Counted from the stretch's first letter, positions 16,571 through 29,765 are shown. The stretch: DNA of 64,000 nucleotides from Dietzia sp. JS16-p6b (GCF_003052165.1 NZ_CP024869.1:372001-436000); one strand, 5' to 3'. Numbers and translations: made by a program. The notes: generated by a model from the sequence alone, not told the origin.

Positions 16571-18126
16571 CGGGCTCCTCCCACGAGGGCGACGGTGTGG
16601 GCGACCGCCGGTTCGATCACGTCCAACGCGGGCTGCGGGTAGAAGCCCAGCACGATCAGCGCCACCACCAGGGGGATCACCACCACGAGTTCGCGGTGAC
16701 CCAGATCAGGTGTCCGCGCCAGCCCGGTCGCGGGTGGTCCCCCCATCACCCGTTGGTAGGTCCACAGGATGTAGATCGCCGCCAGGACGAAGGTGCTGGT
16801 GGCGAGCACCGCGGCCACCGGGTACGGGCCGATGGTGCCGACGAACACCAGGAACTCGCTGACGAACGGGGCCAGGCCCGGGAGTGACAGGGTGGCCAGG
16901 CCGGCGATGAGGAACGTCCCGGCGAGGAGGGGGGCCACCTGCTGCACGCCTCCGTAGTAGCCGATCTCCCGGATGCGGTGTCGGTGGACGAGGAACCCGG
17001 CCACGAGGAACAGCGCGGCCGTGGCGACGCCGTGGTTGACCATGTAGAGCGTGGACCCGGCGGCCGCCTGCTCGGTCCTCGCGAAGATCCCCAGGATGAT
17101 GAACCCGAAGTGGGAGATGGAGGCGTAGGCGATCAACCGGAGCAGGTCGGTCTGGGCGATGGCCATGAGGCCGCCGTAGACGATGCTGACCACCGCGAGC
17201 GTGATGAGCACCGGCGCCGCCGTCGCGGCCGCGTCCGGGAACAGCGGCAGGCTGTAGCGCAGCATCGCGAACGTGCCGACCTTGTCCACGACGGCCATCA
17301 TCAACACCGCCGATGCGGGCGTCGCGGCCACGGCCGCGCCGGGCAGCCAGGTGTGGAACGGCCACAGTGGCGCCTTGATCGCGAAGGCCAGGGTGAAGGC
17401 GGCGAACATCAGCAGCGCCACGCCGGGCGTGATCTCCAGCCGACCGTCCGCGACGGCCGCGGTGATGAGGCGGTAGTCGAACGTGCCCGCCCCGATCGAT
17501 CCGGCGTCAGTCCCTATCCCGGCGCGGGCGGTGAGGACGTAGAGGCCGATCACCGCGACCAGCATCACCAGCCCGCCGAGCAGGTTGTAGATGAGGAACC
17601 GCACGGCCGCCGCAGCCCGGTCGGCCCCGGAGGAGTCGCTGCGGCCGAACCCGCCGATGAGGAAGTAGAGCGGGATGAGCATGGCCTCGAACGCGACGTA
17701 GAACAGCAGCACGTCCAGGCTGGTGAACGCCACCAGCGCCAATCCCTGCGTGGTGAGCAGCAACGCCGGGTAGGCCTGCGCGCGGCGACCGTGGGCACCG
17801 TCGTCGACATCGTGCCATCCGGCCAGCAGGAGCAGCGGCATGAGGGCGGCCGTGAGCAGGACCAACACCAGGGCGATCCCGTCGAGCCCGAGCGTGTAGG
17901 TGGCGCCGAAGGCGGGGATCCACGAGCGTGACTCGACGAACTGGTGGGTCTGGCCTGCGGGGTCGAACCCCACCGCGAGCGCGACGGCCACGGCCAGCAC
18001 GCCGAGCGACGTGGCCAGGGCGAGGGGTCTCGCCGCGCGTCGCGCGCCGGAGGGGAGGGCGACGACGACGAGAGCGCCGACCAGGGGCGTGAGCCACAGC
18101 GCGGAGAGCAGACCGGGCCCGTTCAC
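16567..18126 (-). CDS. nuoM: NADH-quinone oxidoreductase subunit M
   Basis: 519 residues from GTG overlapping the nuoL stop (GTGA). Multi-spanning antiporter-like subunit: [20 protein letters not shown] early, [29 protein letters not shown] with the pump Lys, and [21 protein letters not shown]. It pumps protons in the distal membrane arm. The frame stays open far upstream through nuoL, so the start rests on the overlap and the hydrophobic N-terminus [18 protein letters not shown]. Confidence 0.95.
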   Translation of the reverse strand: MNGPGLLSALWLTPLVGALVVVALPSGARRAARPLALATSLGVLAVAVALAVGFDPAGQTHQFVESRSWIPAFGATYTLGLDGIALVLVLLTAALMPLLLLAGWHDVDDGAHGRRAQAYPALLLTTQGLALVAFTSLDVLLFYVAFEAMLIPLYFLIGGFGRSDSSGADRAAAAVRFLIYNLLGGLVMLVAVIGLYVLTARAGIGTDAGSIGAGTFDYRLITAAVADGRLEITPGVALLMFAAFTLAFAIKAPLWPFHTWLPGAAVAATPASAVLMMAVVDKVGTFAMLRYSLPLFPDAAATAAPVLITLAVVSIVYGGLMAIAQTDLLRLIAYASISHFGFIILGIFARTEQAAAGSTLYMVNHGVATAALFLVAGFLVHRHRIREIGYYGGVQQVAPLLAGTFLIAGLATLSLPGLAPFVSEFLVFVGTIGPYPVAAVLATSTFVLAAIYILWTYQRVMGGPPATGLARTPDLGHRELVVVIPLVVALIVLGFYPQPALDVIEPAVAHTVALVGGAR

Positions 18127-20057
18127 AGCACACCCCCGGCCGACATGGCGGCGATGATCAGGGCCGCACCCACGAGCATGTACAGCGCGTAGGAGCGGGT
18201 GAGTCCGGACTGCAGCAACCGGCCCCGGGCCGACAGGGCCCCTATCGCCGCCGCGATCCCGCCCGTCGCACCGCCCACGACCCTGCGGTCGACCACCGCG
18301 GTGCCCGCGACCAGGGCCTGGCCCGGCCGCATCAGGGCCCCCTCGTTGACGGCATCGGCGTAGAGGTCCCGGCGCGCGGCCCGGGTGAGTGCGGAGGCGT
18401 CCGGCGGCACCTCGAGCGGGATCTCGCCCCGGCCGTACAGCCGCACCGCGATGGCGATCCCGGCGGCCACGACCACCAGTGAGGCGGTGGTGACCAGCCA
18501 GACCGGCACGACGTGCTCGACGTGGTGTCCACCCACGACCGGGGCCAGCCAGTCCTCGAGCCGCCCGCCGATCGCGAGCAGGGCTCCGGAGGCCACGGAC
18601 CCCACCGCGATGACGATCATCGGCGCCGTCATGGACACCGGTGACTCGTGGGGATGCGCGCCGTCCCGCCAGCGCCGTCGGCCGAAGAAGGTCAGGATCA
18701 TCACCCGAGTCATGTAGAACGCGGTCAGACCGGCTCCGAGGAGCGCCACCGCGCCCAGCAGGTAGCCGGCCGCTCCGCCGCCACCCACGTCGAACGCCGC
18801 GGAGATGATGCCCTCCTTGGAGTAGAAGCCGGCGAACGGCGGGACGCCGATGATCGCGAGGTACCCCAGTCCGAAGGTGACGAAGGTGACCGGCATGACC
18901 GTGCGGAGGGCGCCGTACCGGCGCATGTCGACCTCGTCGTCCAACCCGTGCATGACCGATCCCGCGCCGAGGAAGAGTCCGGCCTTGAAGAAGCCGTGGG
19001 TGAGCAGGTGCATGATCGCCAGGGCGTATCCGGCCGGGCCGAACCCGGCCGCCATGACCATGTAGCCCACCTGGCTCATGGTCGAAGCGGCGAGCACCTT
19101 CTTGATGTCGTCCTTGGCGCAGCCGATCACCGCGCCGAACAGCAGCGTCACCGCGCCGACGGCGATCACCGCCGTTCGCGCCGCCGGTGCCGCGTCGAAG
19201 ATCGGGTTGGCCCGGGTGATGAGGTAGACCCCGGCGGTGACCATGGTCGCCGCGTGGATGAGGGCGGAGACCGGGGTGGGGCCCTCCATGGCGTCCCCGA
19301 GCCACGACTGCAGCGGCACCTGGGCGGACTTGGCGCAGGCGCCCAGCAGCAACAGCAGTCCGAGTGCGGTGACCACGCCCGGGCCGAGGTCGGGCGCGAC
19401 GCCGTCGACACCCGCCGCGACGGTCCCACCGTCGATCGCGGCGAAGACCCCGTCGAAGGACAGGGTCCCCAGCTGGGTCACCATCACCATCAGCGCGACG
19501 GCGAGCCCGATGTCGCCGACGCGGTTGACGACGAAGGCCTTCTTGGCCGCCGTGGCCGCGGACGGCTTGTGCTGCCAGAACCCGATGAGCAGGTAGGAGA
19601 CCAGGCCCACGCCCTCCCACCCCAGGTAGAGCACCAGGAAGTCGTCGGCCATCACCAGCAGCAGCATCGCGGCCAGGAACAGGTTGAGGTAGGCGAAGAA
19701 CTTCCGTCGCGCGGGATCGGCGGCCATGTACCCGGTCGAGTACACGTGGATGAGCAGGCCGACGCCGGTGATCAGCAGGACGAACACCATGGAGAGCTGG
19801 TCCAGTCGCAGGCCCATGTCCACGGTGAGGTCGCCCACCGAGATCCAGGTGAACAGTGTCTGCTGCAGGGTCCGGTCTGCGGGCCCGCGGCCGGCCATGG
19901 CGCCGAACTGCCAGACGGCCGCACCGAACGCGGCGAGCGCGGTGGCGCAGCCCAGCAGGTGGCCCCACGGGTCGCTGCGGCGCCCCAGGAGCAGCAGGAG
20001 GGTGGCACCGAGCAGCGGCAGGCCGGGGATCAGCCACAACGTCACATCAGGAGTCAT
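18123..20057 (-). CDS. nuoL: NADH-quinone oxidoreductase subunit L
   Basis: 644 residues, about 16 helices with the long C-terminal lateral extension. Landmarks: [50 protein letters not shown] and [22 protein letters not shown]. It is the outermost antiporter-like subunit. ATG start; eleven bases separate it from the nuoK stop, one of the few junctions in the operon without overlap. Confidence 0.95.
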   Translation of the reverse strand: MTPDVTLWLIPGLPLLGATLLLLLGRRSDPWGHLLGCATALAAFGAAVWQFGAMAGRGPADRTLQQTLFTWISVGDLTVDMGLRLDQLSMVFVLLITGVGLLIHVYSTGYMAADPARRKFFAYLNLFLAAMLLLVMADDFLVLYLGWEGVGLVSYLLIGFWQHKPSAATAAKKAFVVNRVGDIGLAVALMVMVTQLGTLSFDGVFAAIDGGTVAAGVDGVAPDLGPGVVTALGLLLLLGACAKSAQVPLQSWLGDAMEGPTPVSALIHAATMVTAGVYLITRANPIFDAAPAARTAVIAVGAVTLLFGAVIGCAKDDIKKVLAASTMSQVGYMVMAAGFGPAGYALAIMHLLTHGFFKAGLFLGAGSVMHGLDDEVDMRRYGALRTVMPVTFVTFGLGYLAIIGVPPFAGFYSKEGIISAAFDVGGGGAAGYLLGAVALLGAGLTAFYMTRVMILTFFGRRRWRDGAHPHESPVSMTAPMIVIAVGSVASGALLAIGGRLEDWLAPVVGGHHVEHVVPVWLVTTASLVVVAAGIAIAVRLYGRGEIPLEVPPDASALTRAARRDLYADAVNEGALMRPGQALVAGTAVVDRRVVGGATGGIAAAIGALSARGRLLQSGLTRSYALYMLVGAALIIAAMSAGGVL

Positions 20058-20067
20058 CGGCGCGTCC

Positions 20068-20367
20068 TCAATACCTGAGCAGACTGGCGTCGTCGATCGA
20101 GGCCGACCGGCGGGAACGGTAGATGGCCATGATGATCGCCAGGCCGATCACGACCTCGGCCGCGGCCACCACCATGACGAAGAACGCGAACACGTGTCCG
20201 CCCACGTCGCCGTGCATCCGGGCGAACGTCACGAGCGCGAGGTTGGTGGCGTTAAGCATGAGCTCGATGCACATGAACACCACGATCGCGTTGCGCCGCA
20301 GCAGGAACCCGGCCGCGCCGATGGTGAACAGGACGGCCGAGAGGTAGAGGTAGTTCTCGGGGTTCAC
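20068..20367 (-). CDS. nuoK: NADH-quinone oxidoreductase subunit K
   Basis: 99 residues with three membrane helices. The conserved Glu residues lie in [18 protein letters not shown] and [19 protein letters not shown]. Small core subunit of the membrane arm. GTG start overlaps the nuoJ stop (GTGA). Confidence 0.94.
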   Translation of the reverse strand: MNPENYLYLSAVLFTIGAAGFLLRRNAIVVFMCIELMLNATNLALVTFARMHGDVGGHVFAFFVMVVAAAEVVIGLAIIMAIYRSRRSASIDDASLLRY

Positions 20368-21134
20368 GGTCGTCCCCCCTCGTCGGGCCCTGCCGTGTCG
20401 CCGGAGCCCAGCTCGCGGTCGGAACCGTGCCGTCGCAACACCTCGCTCACCGAGTCCGTGGCCTCCGAGCCGTCGGGCAGGCGGGCCGGGGAGTCCGCGG
20501 AGTTGCGACGCGCGTACACGCCGGGGCTGGGCGGCGGCGTCACCCGGGCGGTGCCGTCGTGCTGCCAGTCGAGGAACCGCTGCTCGGACATCTCGCGCTG
20601 GGTGCGGCGTCCGGAGAACCGCTCGCGGTGTGCCAGCACCATGGCACCCAGGGTGGCGATGATCAGCAGGACCCCGGTGAGCTCGAACGCCCACACGTGG
20701 CGGGTGAACAGCAGCGTGGCCAGGGCGGGCACGTCGTCGTGGTCGGCGCCGAAACCGGTGAACGGGGGCAGCTGCGCGCGGGCCAGCCCGGTCGCCAGGA
20801 GGACCCCGAAACCGAGCCCGGCGACGATCGCGGCCACGCGGTGGCCTCGGATCCGCTCCACCAGGGACTCCGAGGACTCCACCCCGATGAGCATCACCAC
20901 GAACAGGAACAGCATCATCACCGCGCCGGTGTAGACGACGATCTGGCCGACGCCCAGGAACACCGCCCCCTGCGCCATGTACAGCACGGCCAGGGCGACC
21001 ATCGTCATGGCCAGGCAGAGCGCGGAGTAGACCGCCTTGGTGGCGGAGACCACCCCGAGGGCCCCGACGACCACTACGACCGCGAGCACCCAGAACAGGA
21101 CCGACTCCCCGGTGGACACCGAGTCCCCGGCCAT
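20364..21134 (-). CDS. nuoJ: NADH-quinone oxidoreductase subunit J
   Basis: 256 residues: five helices in the first 170 residues, including [28 protein letters not shown], then a long hydrophilic tail of about 85 residues typical of actinobacterial NuoJ. Its third helix carries the pi-bulge linking quinone chemistry to proton movement in characterised complexes. ATG overlaps the nuoI stop. Confidence 0.94.
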   Translation of the reverse strand: MAGDSVSTGESVLFWVLAVVVVVGALGVVSATKAVYSALCLAMTMVALAVLYMAQGAVFLGVGQIVVYTGAVMMLFLFVVMLIGVESSESLVERIRGHRVAAIVAGLGFGVLLATGLARAQLPPFTGFGADHDDVPALATLLFTRHVWAFELTGVLLIIATLGAMVLAHRERFSGRRTQREMSEQRFLDWQHDGTARVTPPPSPGVYARRNSADSPARLPDGSEATDSVSEVLRRHGSDRELGSGDTAGPDEGGRP

Positions 21135-21685
21135 CACGACCTGCTCCCGCCATCGGGTCCGCTCGACGCGGTCCCCAGGACGTCGCCACGGTAGTAGTCG
21201 GCGTGCGTCGTCCCCGGGGCCATGTCGTGCGGGGCGGGGACCATCCCGTCGAGCATCGGGCCCAGGAGGTCCTGCTTCTCGTAGATGAGCCCGGCCCGGT
21301 CGTCGCCGACCATCTCGTAGTCGTTGGTCATGGTCAGCGCGCGGGTCGGGCAGGCCTCCACGCAGAGCCCGCACCCGATGCAGCGCAGGTAGTTGATCTG
21401 GTAGATCCGCCCATAGCGCTCGCCGGGTGAGTACCTCTCGGCCTCGGTGTTGTCGGCGCCCTCCACGTAGATCGCGTCCGCCGGGCAGGCCCACGCGCAC
21501 AGCTCGCAGCCGATGCACTTCTCCAGGCCGTCGGCGTAGCGGTTGAGCTGATGGCGGCCGTGGTATCGGGGGGCGGTGGGGACCTTCTCCTCCGGGTACT
21601 GCTCGGTGTGCTTCTTGCGGAACATCGTCGCGAACGTGACGCCGAACCCGGCGAGCGGCTCGAGGACCCTCGGGATCCTAGGCAT
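21134..21685 (-). CDS. nuoI: NADH-quinone oxidoreductase subunit I
   Basis: 183 residues. Two 4Fe-4S motifs, [12 protein letters not shown] and [12 protein letters not shown], hold clusters N6a and N6b that pass electrons toward NuoB. The C-terminal 45 residues are an actinobacterial extension. Its start lies 8 bases inside the end of nuoH. Confidence 0.95.
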   Translation of the reverse strand: MPRIPRVLEPLAGFGVTFATMFRKKHTEQYPEEKVPTAPRYHGRHQLNRYADGLEKCIGCELCAWACPADAIYVEGADNTEAERYSPGERYGRIYQINYLRCIGCGLCVEACPTRALTMTNDYEMVGDDRAGLIYEKQDLLGPMLDGMVPAPHDMAPGTTHADYYRGDVLGTASSGPDGGSRS

Positions 21686-22976
21686 TGCGGGCCTCCTCCG
21701 ATGAGGTGCGCTGGTGGGGCAGCGGCGGGACGGGGAACCCGCCCGCCACCGGGTTGTAGGCCGGGTCGCCGGACCCGGTCGATACCCGTGATCGGTCGGA
21801 ACGGTCCGTGGCGGACCCCCCGCGGCTCGGGCGGGTGCCGATGCGCGAGCGGAGGGCCAGCACGATCACGACCACCGCGATCAGACCGACGGTCACCAGG
21901 GCGATGGCCACCCCGTCGTACCCGGCGTTCGAGAAGGCCCGGATGCTCGCCACGGCCATCACCCACGCCAGGGAGACGGGGATGAGCACCTTCCAGCCGA
22001 ATCCCATGAACTGGTCGTAACGGAGCCTCGGCAGGGTGGCCCGCAGCCAGATGAACAGGAACATGAAGCCCCACACCTTGATGACGAACCACAGCAGCGC
22101 CCACCACCCGGAGTCCGCGCCGTCGATCAGGGAGAACGGCAGGGGGGCCTGCCAACCGCCGAGGAACAGGGTGGCCGCGAGTGCCGAGACCGTGGTCATG
22201 TTGACGTACTCGGCCAGCATGAACATCGCGAACCGCAGCGACGAGTACTCGGTGTGGAACCCCCCGACCAGCTCGCCCTCGGCCTCGGGAAGGTCGAAGG
22301 GCGCGCGGTTGGTCTCGCCGACCATGGAGATGACGTAGATGAGGAACGAGGGCGCCAGGAGGAACACGAACCAGACCTCGGCCTGGGCGGCGACGATGCC
22401 CGAGGTCGACATGGTCCCCGCGAACAGGAACACACCCACGAAGGACAGTGCCATCGCGATCTCGTAGCTGATCACCTGCGCGGTGGAGCGGAGCCCCCCG
22501 AGCAGCGGGTAGGTGGAACCGGAGGACCAGCCGGCCAACACGATCCCGTACACCCCGATCGACGTGACGGCCAGGATGTAGAGCACCCCCACGTTCAAAT
22601 CGGTGAGCTGCAGCGGAGTCCGGTGACCGGCGATCGAGACCTCGGGCCCGAAGGGGATCACCGCGAACGCCATGAACGCGGGGATCACGGCGATGACCGG
22701 GGCCAGCAGGAAGATCGGCTTGTCCACCCCGGCGGGGATCAGCCCCTCCTTGAGGGCGATCTTCACGCCGTCGGCCAGGCTCTGCAGCATGCCCAGAGGC
22801 CCGACCCGGTTGGGTCCCACCCGCATCTGCATCCAGGCGATGACCTTGCGCTCGAGGTAGATCGCGGCGAGCACCGTGACCACCAGGAACGCGAAGACCG
22901 CGAGCACCTTGAGCAGCACCAACCACCACGGGTCGATGCCGAACGCGGACAGGTCCGGGTGCGCGGCCGTCGTCAC
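21678..22976 (-). CDS. nuoH: NADH-quinone oxidoreductase subunit H
   Basis: 432 residues, eight membrane helices plus a 60-residue hydrophilic tail. Landmarks: [63 protein letters not shown]. It forms the quinone chamber at the junction of the two arms. GTG start overlaps the nuoG stop (GTGA); the frame is open far upstream, so the overlap and family alignment decide the start. Confidence 0.95.
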   Translation of the reverse strand: MTTAAHPDLSAFGIDPWWLVLLKVLAVFAFLVVTVLAAIYLERKVIAWMQMRVGPNRVGPLGMLQSLADGVKIALKEGLIPAGVDKPIFLLAPVIAVIPAFMAFAVIPFGPEVSIAGHRTPLQLTDLNVGVLYILAVTSIGVYGIVLAGWSSGSTYPLLGGLRSTAQVISYEIAMALSFVGVFLFAGTMSTSGIVAAQAEVWFVFLLAPSFLIYVISMVGETNRAPFDLPEAEGELVGGFHTEYSSLRFAMFMLAEYVNMTTVSALAATLFLGGWQAPLPFSLIDGADSGWWALLWFVIKVWGFMFLFIWLRATLPRLRYDQFMGFGWKVLIPVSLAWVMAVASIRAFSNAGYDGVAIALVTVGLIAVVVIVLALRSRIGTRPSRGGSATDRSDRSRVSTGSGDPAYNPVAGGFPVPPLPHQRTSSEEARNA

Positions 22977-25579
22977 GGGGCCACCTCCCCGGCGACGATC
23001 CGGACCACGTCTCCCGCGGCCGCGGCGAGCGTGGCGTTGACGGCCGATCCGGGCGAGTTCTGCGGCACCCACACCACGCGATCGGGCATCTCGGTGACCG
23101 CGCACGGCAGGGTGATCGATCCGCGTCCGGTGGTCACGGTCAGTGGCTCGCCGTCCGCGACGCCGACCTCGTGCGCGGTGGTCGGGGACAACCTGGTGAC
23201 GGGGGTGCGGGCCGTTCCGGCCAGGTGCGGTTCGCCGTCCTGCAGACGACCCGAGTCGAGCAGCATCCGCCAGGTGGCGAGGACGGCCTGCCCGGCGGGG
23301 GGCCGGGGCGTCCGGGCCCGGCCCGGGGGAGCCGACCTCGTCGTCGTCGCGGCTGCGGCCGCGTCCGTGTCCGTGGTCTGGTCCTCCCGGTCCTCGCGTA
23401 CTCCTTCGGCGCCCCCCACGGCCGCCAGCTCGCGGCGCACGGACTCGACATCGGGCAGACCGAACCAGGCACCCATCTCCTCGGCGAGGGCGTTGAGGAC
23501 CCGATGGTCGGGTAGGGCGTCTCCGCCGGTCAGCGCGGCGGCGAAGGGGCGCTCGCGGCCCTCCCAGGTGAGGAAGGTGCCGGCCTTCTCGGCCACGGGC
23601 GCGACCGGCAGGACCACGTCGGCGCGGTCGCTGATCTCGCTCCGGCGCAGTTCGATGCTCACCACGAACCCGGCGGCGTCGATCGCGTCGAGCGCGGCCC
23701 GGGGGTCGGCCAGGTCCGCGGCCTCGACCCCGCCCACCACCAACGCGCTCAGGTCCCCCGAGGCGGCGGCGCGGAGCTGGTCGTCGGTGGACCGGCCGGG
23801 GGTGCCCGACAGCGGTTCCGAACGCCACAGCTCGGCCAGCGCCCGGCGGGCACCCTCGTCCGAGACGGGCCGGCCTCCGGGCAGCAGGCCGGGCAGGCAT
23901 CCCGCCTCGAGCGCCCCCCGCTCGCCCGCCCTTCGCGGGACCCACGCGAGGCGCGCCCCGGTCGCGTCGGCGAGATCTTCCGCCGCCGACAACCCCCCGG
24001 GGACCGCGCCCAGTCGCTCGCCGACCAGGATCACGGCGCCGGGGGAGCGGAGGAGTGCGGGCAACTCGTCTGCCGGCGCGGTCCGGTCGTGCGCGGTGGG
24101 ACCCGATGCGCGGGCCGCCGCGGCGAGGACCTCCGCCTCTGCCCCCGGCACCGTCGGCACGAGCGTGGCGCCCGTCTTGCGCACCGACGGGGAGGCGAAC
24201 GGGGCCACCGAGAAGACCCGCACCCCGAGGTCCCGCGCGGCCCTGCGCAGGCGGAGGAAGACGATCGGCGACTCCTCCTCGGGGTCGAAGCCCACCAGCA
24301 GGACCACCGGAGCGGTCTCGAGATCGGCGTAGGTGACCACTCCCTCTTCTCCCGGGCCGCGGCCGACCACACGTCGGGTGAGGAAATCGGCCTCCTCGCC
24401 GGAGTGGTGGCGCGCGCGGAAGTCGACGTCGTTCGTGCCCAGGACCGCGCGGGCGAACTTGGCGTAGGCGTAGGCGTCCTCGCGGGTCAGTCGGCCGCCG
24501 GTCAGGACACCGGTGCGGCCGCGCGCGGCGGACAGCCCCGCGGCGGCCGTGGCCAGGGCGGTGCTCCACGGGACCGGCACCAGGCCACCGTCCCGGCCCC
24601 GGATCATCGGGGTGGTGAGGCGGTCGGGCCGCGTGGCGTAGACGAAGGCCCAACGACCCTTGTCGCAGTTCCACTCCTCGTTGACGTCCGGATCGTCCCC
24701 GGCGAGTCTGCGCAGTACCTTCCCGCGGCGGTGATCGGTCCGCTGCCCGCACCCGCTGGCGCAGTGCTCGCAGACACCGGGGCTCGAGACCAGGTCGAAC
24801 GGGCGTGCACGGAAGCGGTACGCGGAGCCGGTGAGCGCGCCGACGGGGCAGATCTGGACGGTGTTGCCGGAGAAGTACGACTCGAGCGGCTCGTCCCCGT
24901 AGACGCCCACCTGCTGTCGGGAGCCCCGTTCCATCAGGTCGATGAACGGGTCGCCCGCGATCTGATCCGAGAACCGGGTGCACCGGGCGCACATCACGCA
25001 GCGCTCGCGGTCGAGCAGGACCTGGGACGAGATGGCGATGGGTTTGGGGAACGTGCGCTTGACCTCGGTGAAGCGCGAGTGGCCGTGGCCGCTGGAGAGC
25101 GCCTGGTTCTGCAGCGGGCACTCCCCGCCCTTGTCGCAGACCGGGCAGTCCAGCGGGTGGTTGATGAGCAGGAGCTCCATGACCCCGCGTTGGGCCTTGT
25201 CCGCGATCTCGGAGGTGAACTGGGTGCGCACCACCATGTCCTCGGTGACCGGGGTGGTGCAGGAGGTCACGGGTTTGGGGGCGCCCTCGACCTGGACGAT
25301 GCACTGGCGGCACGCGCCGGCCGGTTCGAGCAGCGGGTGGTCGCAGAACCGGGGGATCTGCACCCCGAGGCGTTCGGCGGCGCGGATCACCAGCGTGCCG
25401 GCCGGCACGGAGACGCGTCGGCCGTCCACGGTGAGGGTGACGAGGTCGTCGTTCTGCTCGGGCGCCAGGTCGGCCACGGTGTCGTCGGCGCGGGGGGTGA
25501 TCTTGTTGGCCACGGTGTCATCGGCGGTGCTGCCCGAGGGGGTGGCCGGGCGGTCGGGTGCGGCGTCACCTGCGGTCAT
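22973..25579 (-). CDS. nuoG: NADH-quinone oxidoreductase subunit G
   Basis: 868 residues. After a 45-residue tail with a repeated DDTVA motif comes the 2Fe-2S domain ([20 protein letters not shown]), then [23 protein letters not shown] and a further cluster site [10 protein letters not shown] with NCDKGRW (extra N7-type cluster). The rest is a molybdopterin-oxidoreductase-like fold without catalytic cofactor. It carries electrons from NuoF/E toward NuoI. ATG overlaps the nuoF stop. Confidence 0.94.
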   Translation of the reverse strand: MTAGDAAPDRPATPSGSTADDTVANKITPRADDTVADLAPEQNDDLVTLTVDGRRVSVPAGTLVIRAAERLGVQIPRFCDHPLLEPAGACRQCIVQVEGAPKPVTSCTTPVTEDMVVRTQFTSEIADKAQRGVMELLLINHPLDCPVCDKGGECPLQNQALSSGHGHSRFTEVKRTFPKPIAISSQVLLDRERCVMCARCTRFSDQIAGDPFIDLMERGSRQQVGVYGDEPLESYFSGNTVQICPVGALTGSAYRFRARPFDLVSSPGVCEHCASGCGQRTDHRRGKVLRRLAGDDPDVNEEWNCDKGRWAFVYATRPDRLTTPMIRGRDGGLVPVPWSTALATAAAGLSAARGRTGVLTGGRLTREDAYAYAKFARAVLGTNDVDFRARHHSGEEADFLTRRVVGRGPGEEGVVTYADLETAPVVLLVGFDPEEESPIVFLRLRRAARDLGVRVFSVAPFASPSVRKTGATLVPTVPGAEAEVLAAAARASGPTAHDRTAPADELPALLRSPGAVILVGERLGAVPGGLSAAEDLADATGARLAWVPRRAGERGALEAGCLPGLLPGGRPVSDEGARRALAELWRSEPLSGTPGRSTDDQLRAAASGDLSALVVGGVEAADLADPRAALDAIDAAGFVVSIELRRSEISDRADVVLPVAPVAEKAGTFLTWEGRERPFAAALTGGDALPDHRVLNALAEEMGAWFGLPDVESVRRELAAVGGAEGVREDREDQTTDTDAAAAATTTRSAPPGRARTPRPPAGQAVLATWRMLLDSGRLQDGEPHLAGTARTPVTRLSPTTAHEVGVADGEPLTVTTGRGSITLPCAVTEMPDRVVWVPQNSPGSAVNATLAAAAGDVVRIVAGEVAP

Positions 25580-26940
25580 CGGGCCACCTCCTCGGCCGGG
25601 GCGAAGACGGTGGAGCGGCGGTGGTCGAAGGGGCACCCGCCGGGGATGTGGGCCAGGTACTCGTCGCGGAACAGCGCGATGGAGGACATGATCGGGGCGC
25701 CGGCGGCGTCGCCGAGTGCGCAGAACGATTTGCCGACGATGTTGTCCGAGATGTCGAGCAGTCGGTCCAGGTCGCTCTCGGTCGCGGTCCCGTCCTCGAG
25801 CCTGCGCATGATCTGCACCAGCCAGAACGTGCCCTCGCGGCAGGGGGTGCACTTGCCGCACGACTCGTGGGCGTAGAACTCCGTCCAGCGCAGCACGGCC
25901 CGCACCACGCACGTCGTGTCGTCGAAGATCTGCAGCGCCTTGGTGCCGAGCATGGACCCCTCGGCCGCGCAGCCCTCGTAGTCCAGGGGCATGTCCAGCT
26001 GGGCGTCCGTGAGGAGGGGGGTCGAGGAACCGCCGGGGGTCCAGAACTTGAGCGTGTGCCCCTCCCGGATCCCGCCGGCGTGCTGCAGGAGTTCGCGCAG
26101 GGTGATGCCGAGCGGCGCCTCGTACTGCCCGGGCCGGGTGACGTGGCCCGACAGCGAGTACAGGGTGAAGCCGGGGGACTTGTCCGAGCCCATCGATCGG
26201 AACCACTCGGGTCCGCGCTGGAGGATCGACGGAACGCTCGCGATGGACTCGACGTTGTTGACCACGGTGGGACAGGCGTAGAGACCGGCGACGGCGGGGA
26301 ACGGCGGTCGGAGCCGGGGCTGTCCGCGCCGGCCCTCGAGGGAGTCCAGGAGTGCGGTCTCCTCTCCGCAGATGTAGGCGCCCGCCCCGGCGTGGACCAC
26401 GATGTCGAGGTCGAACCCGCTGCCCAGGATGTCCCGGCCCAGGAACCCGGCCTCGTACGCCTCGGCGACCGCGGTCTGCAGACGCCGCAGGACCGGCACC
26501 ACCTCGCCGCGGAGGTAGATGAACGCGTGGGAGGAGCGGATGGCGTACGCGGCGATCACCATCCCCTCGATCACGACGTGCGGGGTGGCCAGCATGAGGG
26601 GCATGTCCTTGCAGGTGCCCGGCTCGGACTCGTCGGCGTTGACCACCAGGTACTTGGGCCGGTCTGCGGGGTCGGAGGCCCGGGGATCCCCGGGTGTGTC
26701 GGTGCTGTCGGGACTCCCGGAGCCGGGGGCCTGGGGGATGAAGCCCCACTTGCGGCCGGTGGGGAACCCCGCCCCGCCGCGACCGCGCAGACCCGCGTCG
26801 AGGACGGTGGAGATGACCTGATCCGGGCCGGCGGCCAGGGCGTTGCGCAGCCCGGTGTAGCCGTCGTGTGCCAGATAGGTCTCGAGCGTCCAGCTGTCCG
26901 GTGCGTCCCAGTAGCGACTGAGGTACGGCGCGAGCGGCAT
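25576..26940 (-). CDS. nuoF: NADH-quinone oxidoreductase subunit F
   Basis: 454 residues. NADH and FMN site [18 protein letters not shown] (about residues 50-67), FMN loop [17 protein letters not shown], and the N3 4Fe-4S motif [13 protein letters not shown] with a later Cys (SFCALGD). It oxidises NADH at the tip of the hydrophilic arm. A 25-residue Asp/Ser/Pro insert after FIPQ is unusual in length. It begins one base before the nuoE stop region. Confidence 0.95.
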   Translation of the reverse strand: MPLAPYLSRYWDAPDSWTLETYLAHDGYTGLRNALAAGPDQVISTVLDAGLRGRGGAGFPTGRKWGFIPQAPGSGSPDSTDTPGDPRASDPADRPKYLVVNADESEPGTCKDMPLMLATPHVVIEGMVIAAYAIRSSHAFIYLRGEVVPVLRRLQTAVAEAYEAGFLGRDILGSGFDLDIVVHAGAGAYICGEETALLDSLEGRRGQPRLRPPFPAVAGLYACPTVVNNVESIASVPSILQRGPEWFRSMGSDKSPGFTLYSLSGHVTRPGQYEAPLGITLRELLQHAGGIREGHTLKFWTPGGSSTPLLTDAQLDMPLDYEGCAAEGSMLGTKALQIFDDTTCVVRAVLRWTEFYAHESCGKCTPCREGTFWLVQIMRRLEDGTATESDLDRLLDISDNIVGKSFCALGDAAGAPIMSSIALFRDEYLAHIPGGCPFDHRRSTVFAPAEEVAR

Positions 26941-26941
26941 G

Positions 26942-27694
26942 TCAGACCTCCTCCTCGTCGGCGTCGGCGGGCGCCTGCATCCCGGCCGATCCCGCGGCCC
27001 GCAGGCCGGCGAGGGTGGGCGCGCCCGGCGCGCCGTCGTTGGCGCCGGGACGCGTGTCCGGGAAGCCCGCGAGGATGCGGGCGGTCTCTCGGAAGGTGCA
27101 CAGCGGGGCGCCGCGGGTGGGGGTCACCGGCCGCCCGGCCCGCAGGTCGTCGACCACCCGGCGGGCCGAGTCGGGGGTCTGGTCGTCGAAGAACTCCCAG
27201 TTGATCATCACCACCGGCGCGTAGTCGCAGGCGGCGTTGCACTCGATGTGCTCCAGGGTGATCCGGCCGTCGTCGGTGGTGCCGGGGCCCTCGAGGCCCA
27301 GGTGGTCGGCGAGGGAGACGAGGATCTCGTCGCCGCCCATCACCGCGCAGAGCGTGTTGGTGCACACGCCCACCAGGTAGTCGCCCGTCGGCGTGCGGCG
27401 GTACATCGAGTAGAAGGTCGCCACCGCCATCACCTCGGCCGCCGTGAGCTCCAGCACCCGTGCGCAGAACTCGACGCCGGCCGGCGTGATGTGCCCGTCC
27501 TCGGCCTGGACGAGGTGGAGCAGCGGGAGCAGCGCAGACCTGGCCTGCGGGTAGCGGGCGACGATCGCGGCGGCGTCATCGGCCAACCGCTCGCGGACGT
27601 CGTCCGGGTAGCTCCGTCGTGCGCCCGGGTGGACGATCGCCCCGGGTTCATCGGGCTTCTGGCCGAACTGCAGGAAGACCGGTTCGCCGCTCAT
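26942..27694 (-). CDS. nuoE: NADH-quinone oxidoreductase subunit E
   Basis: 250 residues. Thioredoxin-like 2Fe-2S protein with cluster N1a ligands CTNTLC and ECNAAC. The helical N-terminal part, [22 protein letters not shown], is typical. A C-terminal tail of about 50 residues, Gly/Ala/Glu-rich, extends past the usual end. ATG overlaps the nuoD stop (ATGA). Confidence 0.94.
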   Translation of the reverse strand: MSGEPVFLQFGQKPDEPGAIVHPGARRSYPDDVRERLADDAAAIVARYPQARSALLPLLHLVQAEDGHITPAGVEFCARVLELTAAEVMAVATFYSMYRRTPTGDYLVGVCTNTLCAVMGGDEILVSLADHLGLEGPGTTDDGRITLEHIECNAACDYAPVVMINWEFFDDQTPDSARRVVDDLRAGRPVTPTRGAPLCTFRETARILAGFPDTRPGANDGAPGAPTLAGLRAAGSAGMQAPADADEEEV

Positions 27695-28995
27695 CGGTCC
27701 ACACCCCCCATCACCGGGTCGATGCTGGCGACGGCGGCGATCACGTCGGCGAGCATCCCGCCCTCGCACATGGCGGCCACCGCCTGCAGGTTGGTGAACG
27801 ACGGGTCCCGGTAGTGGACGCGGTAGGGGCGGGTGCCGCCGTCCGAGACCATGTGCACGCCCAGCTCTCCGCGGGGCGACTCGACCGGCACGTACACCTG
27901 TCCCGGGGGCACCGCAAACCCTTCGGTGACCAGCTTGAAGTGATGGATGAGTGCCTCCATCGAGCTGTCCATGATGTGGCGGACGTGGTCGGGGGAGTTT
28001 CCCAGGCCGTCGGGACCGACCTTGAGCTGGGCGGGCCACGCGATCTTGGGGTCGTCCACCATCACGGGGCCGGGCTCGAGCCGGTCCAGGCACTGTTCGA
28101 TGATCCTCAGGGACTGCTTCATCTCGTCCACGCGGATGACGAATCGGTCGTAGCAGTCGCTGTGCGAGCCCGTCACCACGTCGAACTCGTAGGTCTCGTA
28201 CCCGCAGTACGGATCGGTCCGGCGCACGTCGTGGGGCAGCCCGCTCGCGCGCAGCACCGGCCCGGTCACGCCCAGGGCGATGCACCCGGTGAGGTCCAGG
28301 TACCCGATGCCCTCGAGACGCATCTTCCAGATCGGGTTCTGGCGCAGGAGGAGCTCCATCTCGCGCAGGCGACCGGGCATCACGTCCAGCAGCTCCCGGA
28401 TCGTGGGCACCGCCTCGTCGGGCAGGTCCTGGACCACCCCGCCGGGCCGGACGTAGGCGTGGTTCATCCGCAGACCGGTGATGATCTCGAAGACGTCCAG
28501 GACCATCTCCCGCTCGCGGAACCCGAACAGCATGGGGGTGCTGGCGCCGAGCTCCAGGGCGCCGGTGGCGAGGGCGACCATGTGCGACGAGATCCGGTTG
28601 AGTTCCATGAGCATCACCCGGATGACCGACGCCCGTTCCGGCACCTGGTCGGTGATCCCGAGCAACCGCTCCACCCCGAGGCAGTAGGCGACCTCGTTGA
28701 AGAACGGCGAGAGGTAGTCCATCCGGGTGACGAAGGTGACGCCCTGGGTCCAGTAGCGGTACTCGAGGTTCTTCTCGATCCCGGTGTGCAGGTACCCGAT
28801 CCCGCAGCTCGCACGGGTGACGGTCTCTCCCTCGATCTCGAGGATGAGCCGCAGCACCCCGTGCGTCGACGGGTGCTGGGGGCCCATGTTGACGACGATG
28901 CGATCGTCGTCGGCACTGCGTGCGGCGTCGCTGATCGCCTCCCAGTCCTGTCCGGTCGCGGTGAGGACGGTGTCCGAGTCGGTTCTGTCGGCCAT
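27691..28995 (-). CDS. nuoD: NADH-quinone oxidoreductase subunit D
   Basis: 434 residues. 49-kDa subunit, homologous to the large subunit of NiFe hydrogenase but without metal Cys. Landmarks: [22 protein letters not shown] with the quinone-site His, YLHTGIEKN, and the C-terminal [19 protein letters not shown]...DPVMGGVDR. It forms the quinone-binding floor with NuoB. Confidence 0.95.
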   Translation of the reverse strand: MADRTDSDTVLTATGQDWEAISDAARSADDDRIVVNMGPQHPSTHGVLRLILEIEGETVTRASCGIGYLHTGIEKNLEYRYWTQGVTFVTRMDYLSPFFNEVAYCLGVERLLGITDQVPERASVIRVMLMELNRISSHMVALATGALELGASTPMLFGFREREMVLDVFEIITGLRMNHAYVRPGGVVQDLPDEAVPTIRELLDVMPGRLREMELLLRQNPIWKMRLEGIGYLDLTGCIALGVTGPVLRASGLPHDVRRTDPYCGYETYEFDVVTGSHSDCYDRFVIRVDEMKQSLRIIEQCLDRLEPGPVMVDDPKIAWPAQLKVGPDGLGNSPDHVRHIMDSSMEALIHHFKLVTEGFAVPPGQVYVPVESPRGELGVHMVSDGGTRPYRVHYRDPSFTNLQAVAAMCEGGMLADVIAAVASIDPVMGGVDR

Positions 28996-29765
28996 CAGCT
29001 GTAGGCCCTCCGCTGGTCCGGGGGCGGGATGGTCGCGCCCTTGTACTGCACGGGGATCCCACCGAGCGGGTAGTCCTTGCGTTGCGGGTGGCCCTCCCAG
29101 TCGTCCGGCATCTGGATGCGGGTGAGCGACGGGTGCCCGTCGAAGTGGATGCCGAAGAAGTCGTAGGTCTCGCGCTCGTGCCAGTCGGTGGTCGGGTAGA
29201 TCCTGGTCAGGGACGGGATGTGGGGGTCGGAATCGGGGGCCGAGACCTCCAACAGCAGCCGGCGGTTGTGGGTGATCGACTGCAGGGGGTAGACCACGTG
29301 CAGTTCGTGTCCCACGGCGCCGGGGTAGTGGACCCCGCTCACCCCGAGCGACATCTCGAAGCGGAGCGCGGGGTCGTCCCGGAGGGTCAGCGCGACCGCC
29401 GGCAGGTGTCGGCGCCGGACGTGGAGGGCCAGCTGCCCCCTGTGGACGACGACGTTCTCCACCGCGTCGTCGAAGGTCGGTCCGCCCCGCGATGCCAGGG
29501 CGGCGGTGAGAGTGGCGACCACCCCGTCGTCGTCGCCCTGGTCGTCGTCCGGCGCGCCGCCGTCCCGTGCACCGTGTTCCCCCTCGCCCGGGGCCCGGGT
29601 ACCTCCCGGCATGGCGACGGGGCGCACGAGGCCGCCGAAGCCGGAGGTGTCGCCGGTGCCGCGGACACCGAACATGCCGTGGCGGACCCCGACGGTGGTC
29701 GGGTCGGATTCGGCCGGGCCCGCGGGGTCCGGGGCATCGGCCGGGACCGGGTGGTCGCCGGTCAC
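28995..29765 (-). CDS. nuoC: NADH-quinone oxidoreductase subunit C
   Basis: 256 residues. The first 90 residues are Gly/Asp-rich and unlike other organisms; the conserved 30-kDa domain begins at [16 protein letters not shown] and ends with [20 protein letters not shown] and [13 protein letters not shown]. Its stop and the nuoD start share one base (TGATG). GTG start overlaps the nuoB stop. Confidence 0.93.
   Translation of the reverse strand: MTGDHPVPADAPDPAGPAESDPTTVGVRHGMFGVRGTGDTSGFGGLVRPVAMPGGTRAPGEGEHGARDGGAPDDDQGDDDGVVATLTAALASRGGPTFDDAVENVVVHRGQLALHVRRRHLPAVALTLRDDPALRFEMSLGVSGVHYPGAVGHELHVVYPLQSITHNRRLLLEVSAPDSDPHIPSLTRIYPTTDWHERETYDFFGIHFDGHPSLTRIQMPDDWEGHPQRKDYPLGGIPVQYKGATIPPPDQRRAYS

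Noticed and set aside
16567-20037. A single 1156-residue protein covering nuoM and the nuoL region
   Set aside because: The upstream part is an out-of-frame, Arg/Pro-rich reading of nuoL; nuoM begins at the GTGA overlap.
22973-26749. A 1258-residue NuoG
   Set aside because: The extra N-terminus is out-of-frame nuoF; the ATGA overlap and the 2Fe-2S domain position set the start.
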